20,388 bases of DNA from Entrophospora sp. SA101 (GCA_958430865.1 CAUDNR010001064.1:1-20388); one strand, 5' to 3'. Positions 7,724 through 18,235 are shown, counted from the first letter of the stretch. Notes: generated by a model not told the origin, from the sequence alone. Made by a program: numbers and translations.

Positions 7724-9547
7724 TTGACGTTATCATTTTCTTCTACAACAGTGCTACCATCACTTAAAGTTCTTGACATTTCTACCGAATCAATATTTTT
7801 TATCTTTTCTTTCATTTCTTTTTCTATTATGACACCACCTTTGTCATCATCTTTTTTAGCTTCTTTTAATTCAGTATTTAATTTCTCATTATTGGCAGAC
7901 GCTTCTTCGATTCTTCTTAATTCATCTTCCATTAGTTTTGCTATTTCTTCTGGCTTCATATTTTGATATTTATGGATCAACTCTAATATTTTCTCTGGTA
8001 TTATATCAATTTCTTTTCTATATAAAATCATGGTCATCATTACTTCACAAGGTGGCAATAATTTTTCAGGTATTTTAACAAGAATTTCTTGTGGAAATTC
8101 AGCATTTGGATTTTCTGTTACATTTTTGTACATTTTCTTTATTTGATAATGTGTACAATATTCCAGATTTAAATGTACATCCATACGGCCTGGTCTAATA
8201 CTATAATAATTAACAATAAATTAATATTATTAAAATTTAAAAGTTTTAATTTCAAAAAAGATTTACTTACCAGGCTGGATCAAGAGCTTCGACATGATTC
8301 GTAGTCATTATTATAAAATTACCTTCTGACATTATATGACCATCTAAACAACCCAAAAATGTTGATAAACTAAATGATGAAAATCCATTACCAACTTTTG
8401 CACCAGAATTATTATTATTTTCTTCGGGTTTTCTTTTAACAGTTTCATCGACTGTTCCGGGTGTTCTTTTGTGTAAAACTTTTGATTGAGTATCAACATC
8501 TTCTAATACAACGATCTGATTGGCAGGAATAGAACTAAACGCTGCATTCAGTTCATTGTCATCGAAGACATTCTTTAAATTAAGATAATAAAGATCTCGA
8601 TTTAATTGCGAGGAAATAGCATTTATTAAACTCGTTTTCCCTGTACCAGGTTTACCATAAAGTAAAATGCCACGTCTATACGGCATACCAATTTTATGAT
8701 AGAATTCTTTGTCAGTAGTAAACGTATCCAATTCTTTTCTAATTAATTGTTCTTGAGTCTCATCCAACGCAACTGTATCCAAACCTCTAATTGACGACAG
8801 TGCTTGTACTCTATACCAAGATTCATCAATTCTTTCGTATCTTAATCTAACGCGTGATTCCTTTTGTGATTCAAGATATGCTCTAGTAACAACACTAAGA
8901 AAATCTGACACTGCATTAACACTTGTATCCGAATTATCCACAGTTGTCAAAAAAATTGATGGCATAGCTTTGTGACCGTTTAATGCATGAAAATTATTAC
9001 CATTACCATTGCCGTTACCATCGTCTTTACCCTCGGAATTTTGATCTGGCATGTTATATTTTACATTGAATTTTTTTCCTTTATATTCAATGGATATTTG
9101 TTCATCTGTTTCTGGTAATACGTTGAAATCAGGAGGTGAACAATCATCATCATCATCTTGATCATCGGCGGAATTCGTTTGTTGTACAAGAAAACTACCT
9201 TTCGATAGTTTTTTAGTTTGTTGAGAAATTATCCATGATATTGCCTCATACAATGTACTTTTATACTGATTACCATACATTCCGGTTGCATAATATTCAA
9301 TTTGTACAGTGACTGCGTTTTTATTCCAAATGCCTTCTGCTGCAACTTTAGAACCAAATAAATATAAAGCAGCCAATAAAGTTGTTATTCCTGATGCAGT
9401 TATCGTCATTAAAAACATATCCACTGCCATTATTCCAGATAAATATGGACTCAATTTTGTTGGAAGCCACGCTAATAAAATTGTTTGAACTTGCCCTTGA
9501 TTAAATAAATCAATAAACGGTTGAAAAATTATCATGTATTCAGCCAT
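7708..9547 (-). CDS. BCS1-like AAA ATPase, 589 aa, two exons
   Basis: Exons 9547-8271 and 8200-7708 join in phase 2 across a 70-nt GTAAGT...TAG intron, giving 1770 nt. A hydrophobic segment (about residues 41-64) follows a short N-terminus, as in BCS1-family proteins. A BCS1_N-like region (about 75-245) is interrupted by Asp-rich (128-135) and Gly/Asn-repeat (about 175-185) inserts. The AAA core has Walker A GKPGTGKT (298-305), Walker B IVVLEDVD (345-352) and the second region of homology TTNHVEALDPA, followed by IRPGRMD, whose arginines are encoded across the intron. A charged coiled-coil tail ends the protein. True Bcs1 moves the Rieske Fe-S protein through the inner mitochondrial membrane. 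Fungal genomes also carry expanded BCS1-like copies of unknown role, and the inserts here suggest one of those rather than the housekeeping Bcs1. Confidence 0.9.
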
Positions 9548-10611
9548 ATTCTTTTAATTATTTTTATGTTTATGTTTATAATCGTTTTATTTCAATTTAT
9601 ATAAATTGATTAATTGATAGTTGTTTTAAAATTATCTGGTAATTGTTTTAAATGTTTCTGAAAATCGGAAGGGTTTAAATAAATATCTAGATGTCAAAAC
9701 CGCAGATAAAAATGATGTGACAGTTACACAATATTTAAATTAACTACTGCGTACTATATAATTAATTCTTTTACTACGGTTCGGATATTCACATTTGTTA
9801 TGTTATTATAGTAATATTTGGGAAAATCTATCGGAGATAAATAGATAATATAATAAATGTTATTTCACCAAACAATCTTTTGATATAAAGAACATAGAAA
9901 GAAAGCTTGGCTGTATCATGTCATCATATGTCATCATCTACCACAGTCAACGATGGATATAGTGGATCATTTGTTTAAACTTTATATATAAATTGCAAAA
10001 TTTTTTAGTCCAATTCACTCTATGATAGGTTCCACTATCACTGTATTCAGCGCTGATTGTATTGTGTAAATTTCGAAATTGTTGCACTGAGAAGTATTAA
10101 ATGTATGCAAGTGGACAAACAATTTGTTTATTCTGATGCTACAATATAAAAAGTTTCATATTGAAATAATATTTATTAGTTTTTCAATATAAGAATATAG
10201 TTCACGAAACTTCTTATCATATAAGTATTGTTTGTGCCCTTGCTTACTATATAGTAATGGTAATAGAGACATTCGTTATAGAGAGAAACTAATAATAATA
10301 AAAGAAAAGTTGTTATGGCGGGGTTCCATTTAGTTGGTATTTGTCCCTTATAGATTGGAAGAGAATCTTTTTCTCGGAACTTATTTTGTCATTTATAGTC
10401 ACAATTGTCACATTTTAATAAAATTATTAATATACCGAGGACATATAAACAATTCAAAATTTGGTCTTTAAGTTTACAACATCTAAAAAGTCTAGTGTAT
10501 TAGTAATCGATGACATCTTTTCTTTGAATTATATAAATGCGGAGACCTTTTCATTGCAATTTATGACGTCACATTTCGAATCATAATAATAATGTCGGAA
10601 TAGAATTTCCT
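9548..10611. other. Gene-free stretch, includes the upstream region of the AAA ATPase
   Basis: No coding frame or RNA gene is convincing on either strand. The 9548-9700 part must hold the ATPase promoter, but I see no clear TATA or known motif. A short repeat (atgtcatcat, about 9916-9937) is the only local structure noticed. Confidence 0.5.
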
Positions 10612-10742
10612 GGTACTACCAGTGCTGGCAACGTAAGGTTAAAACCTAATTTAGTAATGACTTAACATATGACTAATACTAAATAGTTTAGTCAGTTTAG
10701 ACGAGTGCTCATTTGAGTTACGCGGCCAGCACTGGGCACTAT
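10612..10742. mobile_element. hAT-type MITE (115 bp) with 8-bp target-site duplications
   Basis: The element spans 10620-10734. Its ends start cagtgctggc, and the inverted ends match at 15 of 17 bases (cagtgctggc then aa or cg, then cgtaa). It is flanked by ggtactac (10612-10619) and ggcactat (10735-10742), 8-mers that match at 6 of 8, both differences being C/T. A CAGTG start and 8-bp duplications are typical of the hAT superfamily. The interior carries a small actaaa-tag-tttagt hairpin and no coding capacity, so it is a non-autonomous copy moved by a transposase elsewhere. The decayed duplications point to an old insertion. Confidence 0.82.
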
Positions 10743-10969
10743 CTTTCTTTCTTCTATATACTAATGCGGTTAAGTTACATACTGCCAGTTACACCAACGT
10801 CACTTTCTACATGCTACGGCTTATTAGTATTAGTGAGCGAACTATCATTAAATATTAATGTCATTCATTTAAATTTTCAGCAGTTTTTTTAGAACAATCA
10901 TTCTTTTAGAATCAAATAATATTGCAGAGCACAGGAAAACTGTGCCAATGTAATTATTAACTAATTTGG

Positions 10970-11953
10970 TTAAAATAAAGAATCTTCGGCTCGATATTCT
11001 CGTCGGAATTTAGACTCGCCATCAACTCCAGAGATGATGTCAATCTACAAAATTATTATTTTCTTATTATAAACTCTAAGGATTCAATATCAGTATATTC
11101 AATACATTGCTTTTCTACATATTGTATAAGTAGTAAGTCTACTCTAATAATAGTTTTTTTAATAAAACCATTTCTTAGACTTTAATTGTTCTCTCGATCT
11201 TGGGTGAATTTGCCTTCTTCTAAATATACTCGTGCTGGCATTACAACCCTTACTTGTAATGGTGCTTCTGAAGGTGGTGGTGCTGTTATCGATTTTGGTG
11301 CAGGTATTTTAAGATCACATTCTTTAGTTTAATGATTATGTAACAATATTATTACATTCCGTCAAACAAAATAAAATTAGAGATAAAAATAATTAGCAGA
11401 TCAAATTGACTTCAGGTTATTTAAATACATTATGGTTAATGTAATTGATTTATAACCCAAACTTGAGTAATACTTTTTTTATCAAATAGACTGGAAGAAA
11501 TTATATACTTAATTCGTGATTTTAGTTGCCATATTCTACTTCATCTAGTAGAACTAGTAACTTCAGGTGATTACTAATTAAATTTTGCAATGTAGACAAC
11601 TAATTTCAAAATAAATGAATCCTTCGCTTATTCCTTGAGCTACTTTTTTACTTGATTTATTAGGGTAATTATAAAAATCTTAAAGTATATTTATTGGTTT
11701 CCGCTTCCTGTGTTATCTCGTTTACTGGAACAGCTGTTATATCTTCAAGTAAGTTATCTACGATTTCTTTCTATTGTCTACTTTTACTTTTCTGTGTCTG
11801 CTCTTTAACATATCCTTCATATTCTACGACAGATACTTTGATAATATTTATTTTTTCTACTATTTGAATCATGCTTTGTTTCGTTTCTAATTTATTCAAT
11901 TCTGATTTGAACCAATATATACTTTTTAATACACATAGATAAATTAATCTCAT
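10970..11953 (-). pseudogene. Scattered exon-like blocks of a decayed gene, family unknown
   Basis: Three minus-strand blocks look coding by composition. Block 1 (11953-11669) is a Lys/Glu-rich helical stretch (KSELNKLETKQSMIQIVEKI) that crosses an in-frame TAG (plus 11771-11773) and continues with DNLLEDITAVPVNEITQE. Block 2 (about 11326-11182) begins beside a stop and possible acceptor and reads APPPSEAPLQVRVVMPARVY to a TAA. It contains a strong internal donor (CAA|GTAAGG). Block 3 (11044-10970), preceded by TTTTGTAG, encodes 24 residues (IDIISGVDGESKFRREYR) and a stop. All share strand and order, so one coiled-coil protein gene is the simplest source, now broken. No family recognised; the exon joins are guesses. 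Confidence 0.4.
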
Positions 11954-12240
11954 GAATCATTATTTGATTCGATTCTATTTCGATTCAATATAAATTAATT
12001 CAATGAAAATTCTTGATATTTTCGCCACAACAAATCTTGCTTGAAATTTGTTAGTTCTGACATAACGAATTTTAAATGCGATCCATCATTGTGTTTCGTT
12101 CGTTGAAACAATGTTTGAATATTTAAAAAGCGAAAAATTAGAAATCTGGTTTGATTCGAATCAAATTAAATTCAACTTTTCGAATCCAGATTGCTTTAAA
12201 ATATGACTTGATTCAATTCGTTCAGAGCTTAAATAACTAT
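11954..12240. repeat. GATTCGA-rich segment with a 16-bp perfect palindrome
   Basis: Variants of gattcgat/gattcgaat cluster at 11960-12000 and 12150-12225. At 12150-12165 the sequence tttgattcgaatcaaa is a perfect palindrome. No gene is visible. It may be a degenerate satellite or part of a small element; the limits are unclear. Confidence 0.45.
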
Positions 12241-12457
12241 TACTTATTTAATAAATATATAAAGAATGATTAATATGGGATCTTCAAAATGTTAAGTTTT
12301 TTAACCAATAAGTTTGGAAGCTAAAGCCATAAACTATGAAATTAGTTGACATTTTTGAAATGTTTTTTAGTTATTACGTGTATAAGTAACTTTTGATAAA
12401 AATTATTAAAAATACATATTTAAAAAAATGGTAAAAACAATAAAAATAATTTTGTCT

Positions 12458-12615
12458 TTAATTTTTATCAATTACTTGGAAAACCTCTAATTCATCATAC
12501 TCACTTTCACGTGCTATGTTGATGTTATTATAATTGTTTGAAACACTATAAATTTTACCATTTGAACAAAAGCAAATATCAAATAAATAAAAAAAACATT
12601 CCTCGGTTATATAAG

Positions 12616-12659
<44 letters not shown>

Positions 12660-13953
12660 ACATCAACATAACTAAATTGAGCAGTATTAATATCATTTCT
12701 ATCAACTATATTAAATATAAAACCCTCAGTCCAGTTGTAACCTCCAACTAATTGTTCCGAATTTTGTATTTTGGCAACCACAAGAGTTTTGTTAAAGTTA
12801 TTACATTTTTGATGGAATATAGTTGCATTTAAGCCATCCCTACTACTTTGATATAGAAGTTTGAATTCATATTTAATTTCTCTGAATGAAGTGTATGTTG
12901 GATTTTTTTTATCAATCCAGCTTGCAAAAAGCAATGTAAGGTTTTTATTGATTGTTAATGATTCAATATTTCCAACTTTTATTCTTGATGGTAATAAATT
13001 TAAAGTTTGCTGTTTGTCAGAACCCAAATAATAATCCAAAAGAACTTCCCATAAGTCTTTAGGAAAAAGTTTCTTAAAAGGATGGATTTTGCAACGAAAA
13101 TCTACACTAGAAATGTCCTGGAATCTAATTAAGGGAATTAATTTTTTCAAAGTGTTTCTTAAATCAATAAAATTTTGTTTTGTCCAAACTTTAACATAAT
13201 TAATATTATTGATTTCTGGATGCTTGGCTAGTCCCCATTTAAGAATATTTTCCCAAATAATTATTTCCTCAACATAAAAATCATCTCTTTTAAGTATAGC
13301 TATTAAAATTGGTTTTTCCAATAATTCAAATTCACTTGACTCAAATAAGTTATCACTATAATCACAAACTTTTTCTAAACAAGTATTTTTCAATTCCTTA
13401 AATTTTTCCTTATTGGAGTAGATTGATCTTAAAATCTTAACTGGATTTTCTTTAACGTAGTCCTCATGTTTTTTGATAAAATAATTCATTGTGAATTTGT
13501 AAAATAACTCAAGGCCAAGTTCATCTGCATCAATCAATAATTTTAACACATCTTCTCCACTAAACTCATCTAATTCAATTCTACAAGTATATAAGAATCT
13601 TTTAAACATAAAATATTGTCATTATTATTATTATTATTATTATTATATAGATGATAAATAATAAATAAAAAACTAATATAAATAACAATATAATAATAAA
13701 CTTACTTAAGTATTGTTTTAAAGGCCATTTCATTAAGGTTGGCCTTCTCAATAATATAATAACCATTTTCTTTTTTTGCATTAATTAATGCATTTTGAAA
13801 AAAAGGACAATGAGCACATATAATTGATGAATGTGCATGAACTTCTTTAATATTTGGTTCTACACCAACATAAATTTTTACATCATATAAATCTTCTGTG
13901 TTTAGCAACCTTTCATTTTCATTAAAATAACTTTCCAAGATTGTTGAATCCAT
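12458..13953 (-). CDS. BTB-BACK-TLDc domain protein, 462 aa, intact paralogue
   Basis: Exons 13953-13706 and 13598-12458 join in phase 2 across a 107-nt GTAAGT...AAAAG intron, giving 1389 nt. The BTB fold covers about residues 18-110 (LYDVKIYVG, HAHSSIICAHCPFF, then ILKFLYTCRIEL across the splice, and SGEDVLKLLIDADELGL). A BACK region follows (about 119-244, with ILIAILKRDDF and IIIWENILKWGL). A TLDc domain covers about 284-462 (LLFASWIDK, YKLLYQSS-like RDG, LVVAKIQNSEQLVGGY, ELEVFQVIDKN). BTB domains commonly bind Cullin-3. This combination is greatly expanded in arbuscular mycorrhizal fungi, where its role is unknown. The TLDc domain is odd: 14 consecutive Asp (397-410) replace part of the usual G-rich loop, and the GGG-DL-like motif is not recognisable. 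It is a tandem paralogue of the gene at 14950-16484. Confidence 0.92.
12617..12658. repeat. (ATC)14 trinucleotide run coding for poly-Asp
   Basis: Fourteen uninterrupted atc units on the plus strand, read as GAT codons on the gene strand, encode Asp 397-410 of the BTB-BACK-TLDc protein. Codon uniformity shows slippage expansion rather than selection for acidic residues as such. The paralogue lacks it. Confidence 0.95.
13621..13644. repeat. (ATT)8 microsatellite inside the BTB gene intron
   Basis: Eight att units lie in the single intron (13705-13599) of the BTB-BACK-TLDc gene, which explains why this intron is 107 nt against 86 nt in the paralogue. Confidence 0.9.
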
Positions 13954-14202
13954 TTTTTAAGAATTGTTGATAATATAATGATAAAGTTTAAAAAAGTTTA
14001 CACAAAAAACGAATGTAACACACGCATAATTACATCATTTTAACATTCTAAAATTTTTGACAACTATAAATTGACTGGTATGAAAGGGAACATATAAAAA
14101 AGCTGTAAATTCTTTCCTAAAAATTAATGATGGCGAGGTAGCTTTTGGTCAACGTTGATTCTTTTACGTTTATAGCTGAATTCGAATTAACTTTTTAGCT
14201 AC

Positions 14203-14364
14203 ACTTGTCAGTTAATTGCGAGCTTTTATATTCAATTCAATACTCGTCGGTTAATTTATTTTACGCAAACATTTAACAATCTTTCTGCTTGCTGTCTTTT
14301 TCTTGTACCTAGAAAACTTCGGCGATCTGTAAGCACACTTTATAGTACGACTTACAATAAATAA
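14203..14364 (-). repeat. Upstream module 2 with TATA-like box, copy B
   Basis: Reverse-complement partner of 843-985. On the minus strand it carries accataaag-like actataaag, gtgcttaca, ttctaggtacaagaaa, agcaagcaga, attgaatataaa and gacaagtg in the same order. It ends about 250 bp upstream of the start of the intact BTB gene and faces that gene, so it may hold its core promoter. Confidence 0.65.
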
Positions 14365-14757
14365 ATAAATATGATTATTTAATGGGCAGGCCTGTTATTG
14401 TTCAGGTAAATCGTAAACAACAAAGTATTGCACTGGGTACTCCTTTTACGGTAGTGCGGATGATAGAAAATTAAAAAAAAACCGTGTTGAATTATTTTTT
14501 ATTTATTTTATATATAAATTCTTTTTTCATTTGTTTTTATTTTTCCTTTCAACACTGATATTAATAAAAAAAATATTATTAATTATGACAAATTATTGTC
14601 ATTAATTATGCTTAACTTAAATTTTTTTTATATGTCACACGCTTCAACAAGTTGCATTCTTATACAAAATTTTAATTATTCATCGATCCCCCCTTGGAAA
14701 AAGAGGCTGATTCAGCAATTTGTTTTGTAGATTACAAAATTTCAGGCATGTACTTAC
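14365..14757. other. AT-rich gap between the BTB paralogues
   Basis: No gene seen. It holds A/T runs and a near-perfect hairpin around 14582-14608 (taattatgacaa / ttgtcattaatta), of the kind common by chance in such AT-rich DNA. Confidence 0.45.
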
Positions 14758-14842
14758 CTTTGAGTGAATATACCAGCAAGCATAATTTTATTGGCATATG
14801 ATAAACTGGTTTTATGAATAGATTCATCATAGATTTTATATG
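14758..14842 (-). pseudogene. Orphan exon-like fragment with perfect splice borders
   Basis: On the minus strand an 85-nt open block is preceded by AG (14844-14843) and followed by GTAAGT (14757-14752). It encodes about 27 residues (YKIYDESIHKTSLSYANKIM, then LAGIFTQ). Nothing coding follows after the donor, and stops precede it, so it looks like a stranded exon from a gene otherwise lost or moved. The family is not recognised. It lies between the two BTB genes, on their strand, but does not resemble either. Confidence 0.4.
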
Positions 14843-14949
14843 CTTGACATCATTTTGATTAATTTACGAAACGAATATTTTCATTTGCATTTAAGAATGA
14901 AGGTGTAATTCAATGTTAATAGCTTTTTATTACATATAAATTAATTCTT

Positions 14950-16484
14950 TTAATTTTTATCAATTATTTGAAAAACTTCCAATTCATCAAATATACTTTT
15001 ACTTGCTATATTGATGTTACAATAAGACTTTGGAAAACCACTAACACCAATCATGCCTAAATTAAGAGCCCAAATATTATAAATTAAAAGAAATATCCCG
15101 ACCATAACCAAAAATAGGTAAACTAGAATAATCACACTTAATCGCATGTTCATAATCATTATTAATTACATAACTAAATTGTGCAGTATTAATATCATTT
15201 ATATTAAATATAAAACTTTCTGTTGTATTTTTAAATCGATCTCCATTCCAATTAAGTGGATTATAACCACCAATTATTCGTTCAGAATTTTGTATTTTGC
15301 TAACTACAAGAGTTTTGTTGATGTTATCACATTTTTGATGGAATTTAATTGCACTTAAACCATCTCTACTACTACGATATAAAAGTTTGAAATCATATTT
15401 TACTTCCCTGAATGAGGTATATGGTGGACTTTTTCTATCAATCCAACTTGCAAAAATCAAAATAAGATTTTGTTTAATTATTGTTGATTCAAGTTTTGGA
15501 TTTCTTGGTGGCAATAAACTTGAAGTTAGCTGTTTATTAGGAATTAAATAATATTGTGAAATATCTCTCCACAAAATCGTAGGAAATAACATATCATATG
15601 GCATGATTTTGTTGCTAAAGTCCTCATTAGTGATATCCTGAAATCTAATAAAGGAATTATATCTTCTAATATATTTTTTAATTTTTTAAAATCAATTTCA
15701 TCCAATTCTGAAATGTCTTTTTCCTCTCCTTCTAAATTTTCAATTTGTCCAATTCCCCATTGGATGACATGATCCCAAATAAAAATTTCATTTAAATTTA
15801 GGTCATCTTTTTCTAAAATGGATATAAGTGTTGATTTTTCAATATTTTTGAAATCATTAGTTTTTAAAAATAATTCTGGTTCCTTAACAATTAAATTTTC
15901 AAAATATTTGTGAAGTAAGCCAAATGATTGATAATTTGATGAAATCTGATAAAAATAAGTTAAATTCTGTTTGATCCATTGTTTTCTTTTTGTAATTAAG
16001 CAATCTTGCAATTCATCAAGCAATTCAACAAAGTCTAATTCATCACATGCCACAAGAAGTTCAATAATTTCATCAGGATCCAAATTATCTTTAATAATAA
16101 TTCCATTATAACTGTAACTTTTTTTAAAAACATTGTTAATTGATTAGTATGTATGTTATGTATTTACTGACTAAATGCTAAATTAAATTAAACTTACATT
16201 AAAATAACTTCAAATATTTTTGGAGATATGTTATAACTTTCAAATAAAACTGTACCATCCTCAGATTTTTTATACCAATCATTTGATAGAGCTGCTTTAA
16301 AGTATGAAGACCTAGTCTTTAAGATTACAGAATGAGCCTTAAAAATTTTAACATCCTGGTCTACTCCAACTTTAATTTTTACATCATAAAAGTCTGATTC
16401 ATTTAACAGATTGGTTAAATCATTTACAAGTTTACTTAAATGTTTTAATGACAAAGTTTTTTTATTACATCTAAGTGTATTCAT
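14950..16484 (-). pseudogene. BTB-BACK-TLDc paralogue with two frame changes
   Basis: Exon 1 (16484-16198, 95 codons plus 2 nt) holds the BTB start (FYDVKIKVGVDQ, KIFKAHSVILKTRSSYF). An 86-nt intron (16197-16112) joins to VILIYNGIIIKDNLDPDEIIELLVACDELDF in phase 2. The BACK region follows (LITKRKQWIKQN, IFIWDHVIQWGIGQ). Near 15650 one base is missing relative to the paralogue (ctaataaagg against ctaattaagg), so PLIRFQ-like codons move to another frame. The TLDc domain then runs open (LIFASWIDRKSP, VVSKIQNSERIIGGY, SLPIFGYGRDISF) to a TAA at 15077-15079. About 10 nt before that the original frame resumes and gives SYCNINI and ELEVFQIIDKN, ending at 14950. It is a recently broken gene, or homopolymer errors in the assembly. 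A 46-nt GT-AG intron at the second site would also restore the frame, but it is short and removes conserved residues. Confidence 0.85.
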
Positions 16485-16620
16485 ATTTTTAAAAAAGGAA
16501 TAAATTTTTTTTTATATATATAAAATAAATTGGTACGGTTGTTGTATAAAAAATATTAATCGTTCGCATATGGTGCATCGTTGAGATTCTGTTCTATAAA
16601 TGGTTAGTCAATAAAAACCG

Positions 16621-16800
16621 TTTTTATATTCTTTTGCCGATCAGTCAGTTTTAACACCTTACGTTTACTTTACTAAGAAAAACTCTTACTACCCACCGTT
16701 AACATTACACTGGTTAATCAACGTTACTATGTAAACGACCAAAACCTCAGGGGTCTATACTACTATGATAGCAAATAGACAATCAAACCTGACTGTTTAA
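16621..16800 (-). repeat. Upstream module 1, copy B
   Basis: Inverse partner of 485-720. Block 1 is about 16741-16797 and block 2 about 16637-16665. On the minus strand it ends in gaatataaaaacgg (about 16631-16618), a TATA-like stretch about 135-150 bp upstream of the second BTB gene's ATG at 16484, which it faces. Confidence 0.6.
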
Positions 16801-17379
16801 TTTCCGATCCCAAAAGTGTTTTATTAAGCGAGAAAAAATTAATTTATTTCAGAAAAAAAGAAATATTATTTCTACTCTTATGAGCGAAGCACTGAGATAA
16901 TAAATAAATAATTATCAGTCGTGTGACATATATATCTGAAAAATGTGTGTCACATGAAGTTTTTTTAAACTTGAACTTCGTTGTTAGAGTAAAATGATAA
17001 ATATTCTATTAAAGAATACTCTTTCATATCGAAAGGTCTTCTATACATGAATTTTCGACCATTCAAAAACTGTGTTACTTTTTCACTTCAAAGCTCAGAT
17101 TATTTCTCAATATCACTTTAAAAGACTTGATAGTAAATGAGAAGGTGTAGAATAATTTAAGCTTTCATATGGTCATTACTTTATGGGGGTATTGGATAAT
17201 AAGTTTTAGAGAGGTTCACGAAAAACTATTTTATAGAAAATTAATGATTCAGCAAAAATTAAAGGGTATTTTTTTAGTGATCGTTTTACATTTCTGAATT
17301 TATTAAAGTTTCATTAATGATTATTGTTTAAATAAATAATAAATAAAACGTATAAATTGTCTTAACACTCATTTCTATG
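16801..17379. other. Gap without a recognisable gene
   Basis: AT-rich with stops in all frames and no tRNA-like or other RNA structure seen. A 15-mer near its end (17314-17328, ttaatgattattgtt) is repeated at 18287-18301 beyond the inverted array. Confidence 0.5.
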
Positions 17380-18235
17380 AAACCCGCCTATATAATTATT
17401 GAATGTTTGATAAACATTCGTTTTGCAATCTTCATAGATCTCGACTTTAATACTTATTTTGATCAAACCCGCCTATATAATTATTGAATAATTGATAAAC
17501 ATTCGTTTTGCAATCTTCATAGTTCTTGACTTACACTTGCTCCAATCAATCCCGCCTATATAATTATTGAATAATTGATTAACTTCGTAGATCTTGACTA
17601 ATACTTACTTCTATCGACCCCGCTATAAAATTATTCAATAGTTTGTGTAGGAGTAATCGAAGTAAGCTTTAAGGACGAGCGAGATCTATGAACAAAATAT
17701 ACTAACGAATGTTTTATCAATTATTCAATAGTTTGTGTAGGAGTAATCATAGTAAGCTTTAAGGACGAGCGAGATCTATTAACAAAATATACTAACGAAC
17801 GTTTTATCAATTATTCAATATTTTGTGTAGGAGTGATCGAAGTAAGCATTAAGGACAAGATCTATGAACAAAACATACTAACGAACGTTTTATCAATTAT
17901 TCAATAGTTAATGCATGAGTATCGAAGTAAACTTTAAGGACAGGATATATGAAACTTGCAAAAATAAGCTGATGAACATTTCATCAATTATTCAATAGTT
18001 TATACAAGCGTTAAGGACAAGATCTATGAAACTTGCAAAAATATTCTTATGAACGTTTTATCAATTATTCAATAGTTTGTATAAGCGTTAAGGACAAGAT
18101 CTATGAAGCTTACAAAATATTCTTATGAACGTTTTATCAATTATTCAATAGTTTGTATAAGCGTTAAGGACAAGATCTATGAAACTTGTAAAATATTCTA
18201 ACGAACGTTTTATCAATTAATCAATAATTGTATTT
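17380..18235. repeat. Inverted tandem array: three units one way, seven the other
   Basis: Units are marked by the near-palindromic core aattatt[g/c]aata. On the left, cores at 17396, 17481 and 17564 head units of 83-85 bp (cccgcctatataattattga, gataaacattcgttttgcaa, catagatctcgac). On the right, cores at 17631, 17721, 17811, 17897, 17988, 18065, 18141 and 18217 bound units of 90, 90, 86, 91, 77, 76 and 76 bp reading as the reverse complement (aaggacaagatctatgaa, taacgaacgttttatcaatt). The flip occurs at 17622-17640, inside the palindromic core. Unit length shrinks rightward through loss of a gtaggagtaatcgaagtaag-like segment. There is no coding potential. A transcript could fold into a long hairpin. 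Confidence 0.92.

Noticed and set aside
7724..7966. 80-codon plus-strand frame rich in Ser and Phe
   Set aside because: Antisense shadow of the charged C-terminal tail of the AAA ATPase.
10564..10571. tgacgtca, a consensus bZIP/CRE palindrome
   Set aside because: One 8-mer in 20 kb, far from any intact gene start (the nearest is over 1 kb away), is within chance expectation.
17380..18235. CRISPR array
   Set aside because: Units of 76-91 bp have no fixed repeat and unique spacer pattern, the whole unit is repeated, the array inverts, and the setting is eukaryotic.
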